A stretch of DNA of 64,000 nucleotides, from assembly GCA_013178375.1 (NCBI GenBank), contig JABLXQ010000028.1:62001-126000 (forward strand), written 5' to 3'. The stretch comes from Gammaproteobacteria bacterium. Its GTDB lineage: Bacteria; Pseudomonadota; Gammaproteobacteria; Pseudomonadales; Ketobacteraceae. Shown piece after piece: positions 9,643 through 18,915 of the stretch. Each line of letters begins with the position of its first letter. Position 1 is the first letter of the stretch. Under the pieces are notes generated by a model. It was not told the DNA's origin and did no database searches. It worked only from the letters and a program-made list of their open reading frames with translations. The translations under genes were made by a program, and so were the position numbers.

Positions 9643-11556
9643 TCAGTGCAGGGTTTCCAGCAGCAGCGCATTGATACGCTTGACGTAAGCGGAAGGGTCT
9701 TCCAGCGCACGGCCTTCCGACAGGGCCGCCTGATCAAACACGATCATGGCCAGGTCGCCAAAGCGGTCATCCTGCAGTTCGCCATTGAGGCGCTCCATCA
9801 GCGGATGGGCAGGATTGATCTCCAGGGTGGGTTTGGTGTCCGGCATTTTCTGGCCGGCGGCCTCCATGATCTGGCGCATCTGGATGCCCATATCGTAAGC
9901 GCCTACTACCAGACAGGCCGGGGAATCGGTCAACCGGTGCGACACCTTCACTTCCGAGACACGGGATTCCAGCGCGGTCTTCAGCCGCTTCACCAGCTCC
10001 TCGGAGGACTTCTCCACTGCTTCCTGCTGCTTCTTGTCTTCCTCGGTTTCGATGGCGCCCAGGTCCAGGTCACCCTTGGCGATATTGATGAAGGACTTGC
10101 CCTTGTAATCAAACAGCTGGCCCATCATCCATTCGTCGACGCGGTCGTACATCAGCACCACTTCAATGCCCTTCTTGCGGAAAATTTCCAGGTGCGGGCT
10201 GTTGGCGGCGGCGTTGTAGTTTTCCGCGGTGATGTAATAGATCTTGTCCTGGCCTTCCTTCATGCGGCCAATGTAGTCGTCCAGACCCACGGTCTGTTCG
10301 CTGGTGCCAGACAGGGTGGAGGCGAAGCGCAACAGTCCGAGGATTTTTTCCCGGTTGGCGTAATCTTCCGCCGGGCCTTCCTTCAGTACCTGACCAAACT
10401 GTTTCCAGAATTCCTTGTACTCATCCCCTTCGCTGCCGGCCAGCTTGGCGAGCATTTCCAGCGAACGCTTGGTGAGGGCGCCCTTCATGTTTTCCACGGT
10501 CTGGTTCGACTGCAGGATCTCGCGCGACACGTTCAGCGGCAGATCAGCGGAATCCAGTACGCCCTTCATGAAGCGCAGGTACATCGGCATGAACTGGTCG
10601 GCGTCGTCCATGATGAACACGCGCTGCACGTACAGTTTCAGGCCACGGGTGCCTTCGCGCTGGTACAGGTCGAACGGCGCACGCTTGGGCACATACAGCA
10701 GCGAGGTGTATTCCTGCTTGCCCTCCACCCGGTTGTGGCTCCAGCTCAGCGGTTCCTCGAAATCGTGCGAGATATGCTTGTAGAATTCCTTGTACTCTTC
10801 GTCGGTAATTTCGTTGCGCGACCGGGTCCAAAGCGCGGTGGCCTTGTTGATCACCTCGAACGCCGGCGCCTGCGGTTCCTTCTCTTTTTCCTCGTCGCTG
10901 CGGTGATCTTCCTTCAGCATTTCGATCGGCAGCGAAATGTGATCGGAATATTTTTTCACGATGCTGCGCAGACGCCAGCCATCGGCAAACTCTTGCTCGC
11001 CTTCGCGCAGGTGCAGGACGATGGTAGTGCCACGGGCGGGACGCTCCACCTGACCCACGGAAAACTCGCCCTCGCCTTTCGATTTCCAGTGCACACCGTT
11101 TTCCGCCGGCTCGCCGGCCTTGCGGGTGAACACTTCCACTTCATCCGCTACCACAAAGGCGGAATAGAAGCCGACGCCGAACTGGCCGATCAGGCGGGAA
11201 TCCCGTTTCTGGTCGCCGGTGAGGTTTTTCAGAAATTCGCTGGTGCCGGATTTGGCGATCGTGCCCAGGTGGCTGATCACTTCCTCACGGTTCATGCCGA
11301 TGCCGTTGTCGGTCAGGCTGATGGTGTTCTTGTCTTTGTCGAATTCCAGGCGGATCTTCAGGTCGCCATCGCCTTCCATGATGTCGCCGTCGGACAGGCT
11401 CAGAAAGCGCAGTTTGTCGGCGGCGTCAGAGGCGTTGGAAATCAGTTCCCGCAGGAAGATTTCCTTGTTGCTGTACAGCGAGTGGATCATCAGGTGCAGC
11501 AGTTGTTTGACTTCGGCCTGAAAGCCCAGGGTTTCTTGTTTGGCTTCGACGGTCAT
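9643..11556 (-). CDS. htpG: Molecular chaperone HtpG (Hsp90)
   Basis: The 637-residue length is typical of bacterial Hsp90. The N-terminal ATPase domain shows [30 protein letters not shown] and [10 protein letters not shown]. The middle domain shows [14 protein letters not shown] and the catalytic-loop segment [10 protein letters not shown]. The C-terminus carries the dimerisation domain. It is a cytoplasmic ATP-dependent chaperone dimer. A sigma-32-type promoter lies upstream and a terminator downstream, so it appears to be a single-gene transcription unit. Confidence 0.98.
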   Translation of the reverse strand: MTVEAKQETLGFQAEVKQLLHLMIHSLYSNKEIFLRELISNASDAADKLRFLSLSDGDIMEGDGDLKIRLEFDKDKNTISLTDNGIGMNREEVISHLGTIAKSGTSEFLKNLTGDQKRDSRLIGQFGVGFYSAFVVADEVEVFTRKAGEPAENGVHWKSKGEGEFSVGQVERPARGTTIVLHLREGEQEFADGWRLRSIVKKYSDHISLPIEMLKEDHRSDEEKEKEPQAPAFEVINKATALWTRSRNEITDEEYKEFYKHISHDFEEPLSWSHNRVEGKQEYTSLLYVPKRAPFDLYQREGTRGLKLYVQRVFIMDDADQFMPMYLRFMKGVLDSADLPLNVSREILQSNQTVENMKGALTKRSLEMLAKLAGSEGDEYKEFWKQFGQVLKEGPAEDYANREKILGLLRFASTLSGTSEQTVGLDDYIGRMKEGQDKIYYITAENYNAAANSPHLEIFRKKGIEVVLMYDRVDEWMMGQLFDYKGKSFINIAKGDLDLGAIETEEDKKQQEAVEKSSEELVKRLKTALESRVSEVKVSHRLTDSPACLVVGAYDMGIQMRQIMEAAGQKMPDTKPTLEINPAHPLMERLNGELQDDRFGDLAMIVFDQAALSEGRALEDPSAYVKRINALLLETLH

Positions 11557-11640
11557 GGCGGTGTGACTCTCCGTTACGGTTTGACAGGTAATGCGGTTTT
11601 GAATGACGCGAGATTATGCGGGCGTGGCCCTGTGCCGCTG

Positions 11641-11668
11641 ATATTGGGATGGCCCCTGGCAAATCAAG
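11641..11668 (-). promoter_or_regulatory. Sigma-32 (heat-shock) promoter of htpG
   Basis: On the minus strand CTTGAT (11668-11663) is followed after 14 bases by CCCAATAT (11648-11641). The heat-shock consensus is CTTGAA, 13-15 bases, CCCCATNT, so the match is 5 of 6 and, allowing the N, 7 of 8. Transcription would start about 75 bases before the htpG ATG. Confidence 0.75.
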
Positions 11669-11696
11669 GGTATGAGGGGAAATTTACGGAGGAATT

Positions 11697-13004
11697 TCAG
11701 CGGGACTGGCGGATACGCACCTCGCGCACTTCCCGCCGCTTCACCAGCATGCCCAGGGAACCGCCGTCCATGGGTGCCGCCAGGGTGATGTTGTACTGGT
11801 CCACCTCGCTGACGGTGCCTTCGCGCTGCTTGCCGTCGTGGGTGAGGATCACCACATCACGACCGACAATGCGGTCCATGTCCTCGGGGCCGACGCTGAT
11901 CAGGCGCTCCCGCACCGGTACGCGACCAATGGCCCCCGGCGGGTTCTGGCGCAGGGTGCGCAGGGCCGAGATCAGGTCCAGTTCCGGCGCGGTTTCCACC
12001 ACCCAGCCGTCGCTGCCCTTGATCAGCCCGAAGCGCACCTTGCGCTCACTGCCATCCGCCATGCGCACGCTGGCTTCCGTGCGGGCAGTCGCATTGTCCA
12101 GCGCCACCTGAAAGAAGGTGTCGCGGAAACCCGTCACCCGTTCCAGCTTGTTGCCCAGGGTGTTGATCAGGTACTGCTCCACCACATATTCAATGGTGGC
12201 ATTGGAATCGAAGTGGCGGTCCACCGCGTCGTCATCCAGGCGCAGGTCGCGGGTGTAGGCGCGGAAATCCCCCGCCACGAAACTGCGGTCGGCATCCGGC
12301 AGGCGCAACTTGATGTAGCCGGTGTGGACCAGATCGTCGCCGGTGGTGAGCATCAGCTCCAGCCAGAAGCCGTGCTCCATCAGTTCCACCTTGGGCGCCA
12401 TGTCCGGCATCTGGCGGCGGGTGATCAGCACGGGCGGATTGTCGGTGGATTCCGGCGTGTATTGCAGCAGGTTCTCGCCCGGACGCAGCTCGAGATCCGG
12501 CAGCGGAATCGACACTTCCAGCGTGGACAACAGGGATTCGTCGGACTTGAAGCGCAGGGTGCCATTGAGGAAGGTGGTACGCACGAACTTCACCGGCTCA
12601 CCCTGCAAGCGCCCGGTGGTGGCACCCATGTTCTTTTGCAGGAACGGGGCAATGTCGTGTTCGGACACAAAATGCTGGGACTGGATCTTCAGTGGTTTGG
12701 GGGCATAAGCCGGCGCCAGCCAGTCCCGCAGCGGTGCCAGCCGGGAATTGTCAAACCAGTCCGGATTCGCCCGCACCCAGAGCACGCACACCAGCAGGAA
12801 CATCAGTAGGCTGGTGAAATGGATCAGCGCCAGGGTGCGGCGGCGGGTCCAGAACACCGCGTAAAAGAAGACCGCGCTGGGCGGAATCAGCAACCCCGCC
12901 ATGCCCCAGCCGGCCGACGCCCGGAAGGCCGCTGCCAGAAAAGCCAGGGTGCACAGGCCAAAGAAGCCGACGCCCGCCAGGAAGAGCATGTTTTCCATCA
13001 TCAT
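11697..13004 (-). CDS. Unknown membrane-anchored protein
   Basis: The 435-residue protein has three hydrophobic segments near the N-terminus (about residues 5-25, 32-50 and 57-77) and then a large domain that is probably outside the membrane. The C-terminal part (GRDVVILTHDGKQREGTVSEVD) resembles a small beta-barrel of the kind seen in SH3- or Sm-like folds. I cannot assign a family. The start has three consecutive ATGs; the first, at 13004, has AGGGA at proper spacing. It stands alone between a thioesterase pair and htpG, separated by 140 bases containing the htpG promoter. Confidence 0.8.
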   Translation of the reverse strand: MMMENMLFLAGVGFFGLCTLAFLAAAFRASAGWGMAGLLIPPSAVFFYAVFWTRRRTLALIHFTSLLMFLLVCVLWVRANPDWFDNSRLAPLRDWLAPAYAPKPLKIQSQHFVSEHDIAPFLQKNMGATTGRLQGEPVKFVRTTFLNGTLRFKSDESLLSTLEVSIPLPDLELRPGENLLQYTPESTDNPPVLITRRQMPDMAPKVELMEHGFWLELMLTTGDDLVHTGYIKLRLPDADRSFVAGDFRAYTRDLRLDDDAVDRHFDSNATIEYVVEQYLINTLGNKLERVTGFRDTFFQVALDNATARTEASVRMADGSERKVRFGLIKGSDGWVVETAPELDLISALRTLRQNPPGAIGRVPVRERLISVGPEDMDRIVGRDVVILTHDGKQREGTVSEVDQYNITLAAPMDGGSLGMLVKRREVREVRIRQSR

Positions 13005-13080
13005 ATCGGAATCCCTAGTGTCACAGGGTAATAGCGCCTTGCTGTTGTTAGACCCACCCGATCCAGTATAGAAGACGCTG

Positions 13081-13512
13081 TCAGCTCAGCAGCAAATGGG
13101 CGCGGGCGCTGGCCACCGGTTCATTCTTGCTGGTCTGCCACACCAGCACCGACACGTTCGCCAGCCGCCGTCCCATGCGCAGAATGCGGCATTCTGCAAA
13201 GCTGTCGCGGAAGTGGCCCGCGCTCAGGTAATCCAGCGACAGGTCCACCACCTTGGGAAAGTGCGGCTCCTCCATCGCCATGATCACCTGCAGGATGGCG
13301 GAGTGCTCGATGAAACCGCCCAGCACACCGCCATGGATCGCCGGCAGGGTGGGATTGCCGATGTTGTCCCGCAGTGCCGGCAGGGTGAAAATCACCTCGT
13401 CGCCGGTCTTGATGCAGCCGATGCCCAGCAGTTTCGCGTAGGGCACGGCACTCACCAGCGCGGAATAATCGTCGGCGGCGCGGCACTGGGCCAGGGTGTC
13501 TTTCAGGCTCAT
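13081..13512 (-). CDS. PaaI-type hotdog thioesterase
   Basis: The 143-residue protein has IHGGVLGGFIEHSAI, the HGG(V/I) motif of the PaaI/YdiI hotdog-fold thioesterases, followed by the strand VDLSLDYLSAGH. Such enzymes hydrolyse acyl-CoA or aryl-CoA esters. The usual Asp or Glu after HGG is provided by FIEHSA. Its ATG overlaps the TGA of the upstream paralogue as ATGA, so the two are probably co-translated and may form hetero-oligomers (inference). Confidence 0.88.
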   Translation of the reverse strand: MSLKDTLAQCRAADDYSALVSAVPYAKLLGIGCIKTGDEVIFTLPALRDNIGNPTLPAIHGGVLGGFIEHSAILQVIMAMEEPHFPKVVDLSLDYLSAGHFRDSFAECRILRMGRRLANVSVLVWQTSKNEPVASARAHLLLS

Positions 13513-14018
13513 GCTTCGCCCTCCTGTTTGGGGGTGTTGTTGCTCCAGGGCGTCTTGTTCAGGCCCATGCGGGTGAAGTTGGCAACGCAGTGGGCAATGG
13601 GCCTGTTGCGATCCTCGTGAAAGGCGATGCCTCGGGTGAAGACTACTTGCCGCGTCTTGCGATAGGCTTCGACGAAGGCGAACACGTCCTTGCCCGGTTC
13701 CGCCGGCCGCATGTAATCGATGCGCAGGTCGATGGTAGGCGTGATGTCGAATTCCGGTGCCAGCGCCACCGCCACGGCCAGACCGCAGGCCTGGTCCATC
13801 AGGCTGGTAATGGCGCCACCGTGAATCACGCCGGTTTCCGGGTTGCCGACGATCTTGTCCGAATACGGCAACCGCACCAGAACCCCTTCCGGCGACACCT
13901 GTTTCAGCTCCATCCCCAGCACCATGCTGTGGCGCACCTCTTTCAGATACCGGCGCAGCATGCGCTCCAGATCGAAGGGTGGTTTTGCTTGAGTATTCTC
14001 TGTTTTGTCGGTGGACAC
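13509..14018 (-). CDS. PaaI-type hotdog thioesterase
   Basis: The 169-residue protein has NPETGVIHGGAITSLMDQACGL-type sequence around residues 65-85, the classic PaaI motif with HGG and a downstream Asp, then IDLRIDYMRPA. It should hydrolyse acyl-CoA thioesters. The start is a GTG at 14018 preceded by AGAGGAG seven bases upstream. The first 25 residues are hydrophilic and precede the fold. It is coupled to a second, shorter hotdog protein by an ATGA overlap, and lies 25 bases after the DUF599 gene. Confidence 0.9.
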   Translation of the reverse strand: MSTDKTENTQAKPPFDLERMLRRYLKEVRHSMVLGMELKQVSPEGVLVRLPYSDKIVGNPETGVIHGGAITSLMDQACGLAVAVALAPEFDITPTIDLRIDYMRPAEPGKDVFAFVEAYRKTRQVVFTRGIAFHEDRNRPIAHCVANFTRMGLNKTPWSNNTPKQEGEA

Positions 14019-14042
14019 GGATGTTCTCCTCTGTGCAAACGG

Positions 14043-14756
14043 TCAGGCGTTGTAGGTGCGCACCAGCGCCTGCAATACGTTGGATTTGAATTCGCGCCGG
14101 TACAGCACACCCACCACCCAGGTGGTGGCCAATGCGAAAAACCAGGGATTCAGAAACCAGATCAGAAACGCCAGACCAAAATAGTAGGAACGCAGACCCA
14201 GGTTGAAGGCCAGCGCCGCCCGGGAGATCACCTGGGCCGATTCCTCGGCGAAGCTGTCGGGGTTGACGCGTTCACGGCTGCCATTGCCGGGCGCCATGCC
14301 GATCACAACGGAGGCAAATCCGTACTGCCGCAACGACCAGGTGAACTTGAAAAACGCGTACACAAAAATACCGGTGAGCAGGATGAGTTTCACTTCCCAG
14401 GCGGCGGCCGGAGCATCGACCGCAAACGGCAATTCGGCGGCAATGGAAATGGCCTTGTCGGTGGCGCTGAGCACCGTGAACACACCGGCCAGAATGATCA
14501 GGGTGGACGACGCGAAGAAAGCCACATTGCGCTCCAGATTCGCCAGCAGCGCGGCGTCTGCCACCCGGTTGTCACGGGCGAGCATTTCACTCATCCAGCG
14601 TTTGCGCTGCCGGTGCAGGATGCTCGACAGGCAATCCCGCTGCTTTGCCTTGCGTTCGGCATAACTGGTGTAACCGGCCCAGCACAGCATGAACCAGCTC
14701 ACGGCAAGCCAGTCGGCAAGGGAAAGACCCAACAAAATTTCCTGATGCAGCACCAT
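14043..14756 (-). CDS. DUF599 family membrane protein
   Basis: The 237-residue protein has about four hydrophobic segments (near residues 8-28, 75-100, 120-142 and 190-215). The sequence WAGYTSYAERKAK near the start and FKFTWSLRQYGF in the middle are features I associate with the DUF599 family. Function is unknown. It is the first gene of a minus-strand run with the two thioesterases and diverges from the DMT transporter across 72 bases. Confidence 0.85.
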   Translation of the reverse strand: MVLHQEILLGLSLADWLAVSWFMLCWAGYTSYAERKAKQRDCLSSILHRQRKRWMSEMLARDNRVADAALLANLERNVAFFASSTLIILAGVFTVLSATDKAISIAAELPFAVDAPAAAWEVKLILLTGIFVYAFFKFTWSLRQYGFASVVIGMAPGNGSRERVNPDSFAEESAQVISRAALAFNLGLRSYYFGLAFLIWFLNPWFFALATTWVVGVLYRREFKSNVLQALVRTYNA

Positions 14757-14828
14757 GAGCCATAATCTTCAAACGCAGAATTTTGCAATAATAGCAGACA
14801 TTTAGCGCCACTTGACCAGGATTTGCCC

Positions 14829-15719
14829 GTGCCCGCACCGCCTACCCGTCTCGCCACTGCCGTCACCTTTGCCATTCTCACGACCATGGCCGGGACACTG
14901 GCGGCAGCGGCGGCAAAATATCTGTCGGATTATGTGAGCACCGGGCTGATCGTGTTCGTGCAATACGCGGTGTGCCTGATCACGCTGATTCCCTGGATGC
15001 GCCAGGCCGGCGTTTCCGGCATGAAGACGCGACACCTGTGGCCCCACCTCATTCGTGGCCTGTCGGGCTGGCTTTGCTTCTACAGCTATTTTGTCGCGGT
15101 GAAACATATCCCGCTGGTGGAGGCGGCGCTGCTGCGCAATACCGCGCCCTTGTGTGTGCCCTTCATTGTGTACTTCCTGCATCGCAGCGGATTTACCCTC
15201 GCCAAAACCATCGGTGCACTGACGGGCTTTGCCGGCGTGATCCTGATTCTGCATCCTGAAGGAACCGTGGTGAGCCTGTGGCACGGCGTGGGTTTTCTGT
15301 CGGGGGTGACACTGGCGCTGTCGATGGTCTACACGCGGGAACTGGCGTCGGACGAGCCGGCCAACCGCATCCTGTTTTACTACTTCGTGATTTCCACCGT
15401 ATTGAGCGCGCCTCTGGCGGTGGTGGGCCTGAAGCCGTTTCCACTGCATATCGTGCCCATGCTGGGCTTCGTCGGCATCTCCATCTTCATCACCATGAAG
15501 TTCTACACCATCGCCTACTCCGCCGCCCCTACCAACACACTGGCGCCGTTTTCCTATTTCGGTGTGATATTTGCGGGCCTGCTGGGCTGGCTGTTCTGGG
15601 ACCAGATGCCGGACAGCCGCAGCCTGATCGGCATGGGAATCGTGGTGGCGGGTGGCGTGATCACGCTGCTGGCACGGGACAAGCTGGCACAGGACAAATC
15701 GACCCCAGCCCCGGGTTAA
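14829..15719 (+). CDS. DMT-superfamily (EamA) transporter
   Basis: The protein of about 296 residues has ten hydrophobic segments in two five-helix repeats, matching EamA-type drug/metabolite transporters. The second repeat ends with APTNTLAPFSYFGVIFAGLLG, typical of the family. It is an inner-membrane exporter or importer of small molecules with unknown substrate. The GTG at 14829 has AGGA seven bases upstream and is preferred to the TTG two codons earlier. It is followed by the PLP enzyme after 117 bases, so co-transcription is possible. Confidence 0.88.
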   Translation: MPAPPTRLATAVTFAILTTMAGTLAAAAAKYLSDYVSTGLIVFVQYAVCLITLIPWMRQAGVSGMKTRHLWPHLIRGLSGWLCFYSYFVAVKHIPLVEAALLRNTAPLCVPFIVYFLHRSGFTLAKTIGALTGFAGVILILHPEGTVVSLWHGVGFLSGVTLALSMVYTRELASDEPANRILFYYFVISTVLSAPLAVVGLKPFPLHIVPMLGFVGISIFITMKFYTIAYSAAPTNTLAPFSYFGVIFAGLLGWLFWDQMPDSRSLIGMGIVVAGGVITLLARDKLAQDKSTPAPG

Positions 15720-15836
15720 TCCGGCCAGATCAACGTTTGTGGTTGTGACCTCTCTCCAGCTTGTGGTACCATAGTTCCAATATTTTGCAACAACCCATTT
15801 CACAATAACAACAAGCTGGTTCGAGCCACCGCCATT

Positions 15837-17021
15837 ATGGATCTGTATTTCCGCTACAAATCTGCATTTTCTGGCCTGTCGCAGCCCTTTGCCTGGGTGG
15901 ACATGGAGCAACTGGACCACAACATCGCTCTCCACCTGAAGCGCGCGCGCAGCATGCCGATCCGGATCGCGTCGAAATCGATCCGCAGCGTGGCGATCCT
16001 GCGTTACCTGCTCAATGCCAGCGCGCAGATGCAGGGCATCATGTGCTATCACCCGGCGGAGGCTGCCTGGCTGGCCAGCCTGGGTTTCGACGATCTGCTT
16101 GTGGCCTATCCGAGCCTGGACACACACGGATTAAATGCGGCACTGGATCAGGCGGCACAAGGCAAAACGATTTATTTCATGGTGGATTTACCCGCCCATG
16201 CGCAGGCGATTTCCGATCTGGCGCGGCAAAAAAATGTCACCGCCCTGCTCTGCCTGGATCTCGATATGTCGATCCAGTACCCGTTTCTGTATTTTGGCGT
16301 GCACCGCTCCGCCGTGCGCAATGCCGAGGATGCCGTGGCCCTGTATAAAAAAATTCGCGCCATGCCGAATGTGGAACTGCGTGGTGTGATGGGCTACGAG
16401 GCGCAGATTGCCGGCCTGGGCGACAAGGTGCCAGATCAGAAACTGAAAAACACCGCGATCAAAATGCTGAAGCAGAATGCAATTCCGAAAATCGAATCGC
16501 GTCGTACCAGTACGGTGCTGGCATTGCGCGCGGCAGGCGCCGATATCCAACTGGTCAACGGCGGTGGCACTGGCAGCGTGGAATCCACCATTGCCGAACC
16601 TTCCGTCACCGAGGTCACCGTGGGCAGCGGCTTCTACTGCTCCCATTTGTTCGACAATTACGAAGCGTTCAGTGCGCGACCCGCTGCAGGATTTTCGTTG
16701 CAGGTCACACGACATCCCCGCACCCACATTCTGACCTGCAACGGCGGTGGTTATGTGGCGTCGGGCACGGCGGAAAAACTGAAACTGCCCAAGCCTTACC
16801 TGCCCACCGGCATGACGCTGGATGCCAACGAAGGTGCGGGCGAAGTGCAAACCCCCGTTCATTTTCACGGCCCGGGCCTTCACACCGGTGATCCGGTTTT
16901 TTTCCGTCATGCGAAAGCAGGCGAATTGTGCGAGCGTTTCAATACGCTTTATTTGTTGCGGGGCACGGCAATCGAGGAACGGGTCTGCACCTACCGCGGT
17001 GATGGCCAGGTTTTCATGTAA
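15837..17021 (+). CDS. PLP-dependent amino-acid deaminase/aldolase, alanine-racemase fold
   Basis: The 394-residue protein has a fold type III (alanine-racemase N-terminal) architecture. The Schiff-base lysine is probably Lys47 in RIASKSIRS, after the strand FAWVDMEQLDHNI. A phosphate-binding NGGGTGS motif lies near residue 240, and a C-terminal beta domain contains HFHGPGLHTGD. This matches the family often named amino acid deaminase/aldolase or D-threonine aldolase-like. It probably cleaves or deaminates a hydroxy-amino acid. A CAA-rich tract lies 23-35 bases before the ATG. It is 33 bases upstream of the GMC oxidoreductase, so it probably belongs to the same operon. Confidence 0.85.
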   Translation: MDLYFRYKSAFSGLSQPFAWVDMEQLDHNIALHLKRARSMPIRIASKSIRSVAILRYLLNASAQMQGIMCYHPAEAAWLASLGFDDLLVAYPSLDTHGLNAALDQAAQGKTIYFMVDLPAHAQAISDLARQKNVTALLCLDLDMSIQYPFLYFGVHRSAVRNAEDAVALYKKIRAMPNVELRGVMGYEAQIAGLGDKVPDQKLKNTAIKMLKQNAIPKIESRRTSTVLALRAAGADIQLVNGGGTGSVESTIAEPSVTEVTVGSGFYCSHLFDNYEAFSARPAAGFSLQVTRHPRTHILTCNGGGYVASGTAEKLKLPKPYLPTGMTLDANEGAGEVQTPVHFHGPGLHTGDPVFFRHAKAGELCERFNTLYLLRGTAIEERVCTYRGDGQVFM

Positions 17022-17054
17022 ACGGTGTTCAGGTAAACAGGGATTTTTATTGCA

Positions 17055-18488
17055 ATGAAACGAATGCACGATTACATCATCGTCGGCTCCGGTGCTTCCG
17101 GCAGCGTGCTGGCGCATTATCTGACGCAGGCCGGCGCCGACGTGCTGATGCTGGAGGCCGGCAAGCGTTTTACCGCCGCCACCTTCCCGCAAAACGAAAT
17201 GGACGCCAATGCCCAGCTGATGTGGAACGGCGGCATGGACATGAGCCGCGACGCCGCTACGCTGTTTATCCGTGGCAAGGTATTGGGTGGCGGCACCATC
17301 ATCAACCAGTGCCTGCTGGATCGCTTCGACGATGTGGCGCTGGACGACTGGCGCACCGCCGCCGGCATCGACTTTTTCCGCAACCGCGACATGGAACGCC
17401 ACTACGACGCGGTGGAGTCCAACCTGTCGCTGCACTACATGGAAAAAGCTGACTGGAACCGCAACGCGGAACTGTATGTGGAAGGCTTTGAAAAGCTGGG
17501 GCTGGAATGGGCGCCGCTGCGTCGCGGCCAGAGCGACTGCGGCAAGGGCAACGACTGCATTGTCTGCCTGGGCGGCTGCCCGCGCAAATCCAAGCAAAGC
17601 ATGCTGGAAACCTTTCTGCCGAAGGCGGAAAAAAACGGCCTGAAAATCCTGTCTGAATTTGAAGTGGCGGAAGTGGTGCACGGCCAGCAGTTTGTCACCT
17701 TGCAGGGGCGACACCAGGGACATCCTCATTCGCTGTACGGCCGTCAAGTGATTCTCGCTGCCGGCGCGCTGGGCACCACGCAATTGTTGCTGAAAGCCGG
17801 CGTACAAAAACGCCTGCCAGCGCTGGGGCGGAATTTCCACTGCCATCCCCAATGGATGACAGTTGGTTTCTTCGACGAGCCGGTGGATTCCCACAAGGGT
17901 GCATTCCAGTCAGTAAAATCGACTGATCCGCGCTTCCGCGATTGGGGTTTCAAACTGGAAAACGTATTCGCCGGCCCTATCGCCATGAGCCTGCTGAAAC
18001 CCGGCTACGGCTTCGAGCACCAGCGTTTCATGCAGCGTTACCGCAACATGGCCTGCATTGAAGTGGCGGTGCGGGATCAGGCGGCGGGCACCCTTGCACT
18101 GAGCAACAAGGGGCGACTGGTGATCGACAAGCCGCTGTCCGACGGTGACCGCCAGCGCGCCAATCGCGGCAACCAGATCGTGCATGACATTTTCAGTACG
18201 CTGGGCGCCCGTGAAATCATGACCTCGCCGATCCAGATCGCACTGCATCTGATGGGCGGCTGCAGCATTGGCACCCGTGCCAGCGATTCCGTGGTGAACG
18301 AACAGTTCCAGGTGCACGGTCTGCCACGTCTGCGCATTGCGGATTCGTCGATTTTCCCCAACGCGCCAGGCATCAATCCGTCACTGTCGATCATGGCGCT
18401 GTCGCACCGGGCGGCAGAAACATTATTGGCGGAAGCGGGCATTGCGCCCAGTACCTCCACCACTCGCAAACAGGAGCAACAGGCATGA
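17055..18488 (+). CDS. GMC-type FAD oxidoreductase, fatty-alcohol-oxidase-like
   Basis: The 477-residue protein starts with an FAD-binding motif IIVGSGASGSVLAHYL and ELEAGK-type sequence, then KVLGGGTIINQCLL. The C-terminal GMC signature includes LMGGCSIGTRASDS and APGINPSLSIMALSHRAAE. A cysteine motif, CGKGNDCIVCLGGC followed by PRKSKQS, resembles the Cys-rich segment of eukaryotic long-chain alcohol oxidases (FAO). It lacks the N-terminal FAO domain, but the next gene encodes a protein that may replace it. It probably oxidises a long-chain alcohol to the aldehyde. It overlaps the next gene as ATGA. A second ATG at 17064 is a possible start. Confidence 0.87.
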   Translation: MKRMHDYIIVGSGASGSVLAHYLTQAGADVLMLEAGKRFTAATFPQNEMDANAQLMWNGGMDMSRDAATLFIRGKVLGGGTIINQCLLDRFDDVALDDWRTAAGIDFFRNRDMERHYDAVESNLSLHYMEKADWNRNAELYVEGFEKLGLEWAPLRRGQSDCGKGNDCIVCLGGCPRKSKQSMLETFLPKAEKNGLKILSEFEVAEVVHGQQFVTLQGRHQGHPHSLYGRQVILAAGALGTTQLLLKAGVQKRLPALGRNFHCHPQWMTVGFFDEPVDSHKGAFQSVKSTDPRFRDWGFKLENVFAGPIAMSLLKPGYGFEHQRFMQRYRNMACIEVAVRDQAAGTLALSNKGRLVIDKPLSDGDRQRANRGNQIVHDIFSTLGAREIMTSPIQIALHLMGGCSIGTRASDSVVNEQFQVHGLPRLRIADSSIFPNAPGINPSLSIMALSHRAAETLLAEAGIAPSTSTTRKQEQQA

Positions 18489-18904
18489 AGCTGGGCGCAT
18501 CCGAACTGTTCACCGTCCGCCAGCTGAATGGCCTGCAACGGGTGGGCGATCTGCTGGTTCCTGCCAATGGCAAATTCCCTGCCTTTTCATCCACCGGCTG
18601 CATCGAGCGTATCGACGATCTGATGGGCACCGCGCATCCCGACGACGTGCGTGATCTGGGTTATCTGCTGCTGGCACTGAATTATCTGCCGCTGTTTGTC
18701 ATTCGCCTGCTGCTGGATCTCACCAACAGAACCGAACAGATGCCTGCATTCATCGCGCCGCTGTTCCGCCAGTTGAATATTGGGCTGAAGGGCGTGGTGT
18801 TCAGCCTGTATTACTCCGGCTACCAGCGCGTCACCTATAGCGGCACCAATACGCTCGACGTCATCGATTACCATGTTCACTGTGCACCGGACCAGGCGCA
18901 CTGA
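18485..18904 (+). CDS. Small partner subunit of the GMC oxidoreductase (putative)
   Basis: The 139-residue protein is translationally coupled to the GMC oxidoreductase through an ATGA overlap. The segment LFTVRQLNGLQRVGDLLVP followed by a Pro/Gly-rich stretch resembles the start of gluconate-dehydrogenase subunit 3 and of the N-terminal domain of long-chain alcohol oxidases. It ends with VVFSLYYSGY, again like that domain. One strongly hydrophobic stretch lies near residues 58-76. The likely role is membrane association or electron transfer for its partner. This is inference from context and short motifs. Confidence 0.72.
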   Translation: MKLGASELFTVRQLNGLQRVGDLLVPANGKFPAFSSTGCIERIDDLMGTAHPDDVRDLGYLLLALNYLPLFVIRLLLDLTNRTEQMPAFIAPLFRQLNIGLKGVVFSLYYSGYQRVTYSGTNTLDVIDYHVHCAPDQAH

Positions 18905-18915
18905 GGCCACTATCC

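Noticed and set aside
9634-12111. Very long open frame on the plus strand opposite htpG
   Set aside because: It is the mirror of a clear Hsp90 gene. Its protein is rich in His, Gln and Val in the way antisense frames of GC-rich genes are, and it has no recognisable domain.
16188-17894. 568-codon open frame opposite the PLP and GMC genes
   Set aside because: It crosses two real genes on the other strand and their gap. No motif supports it.
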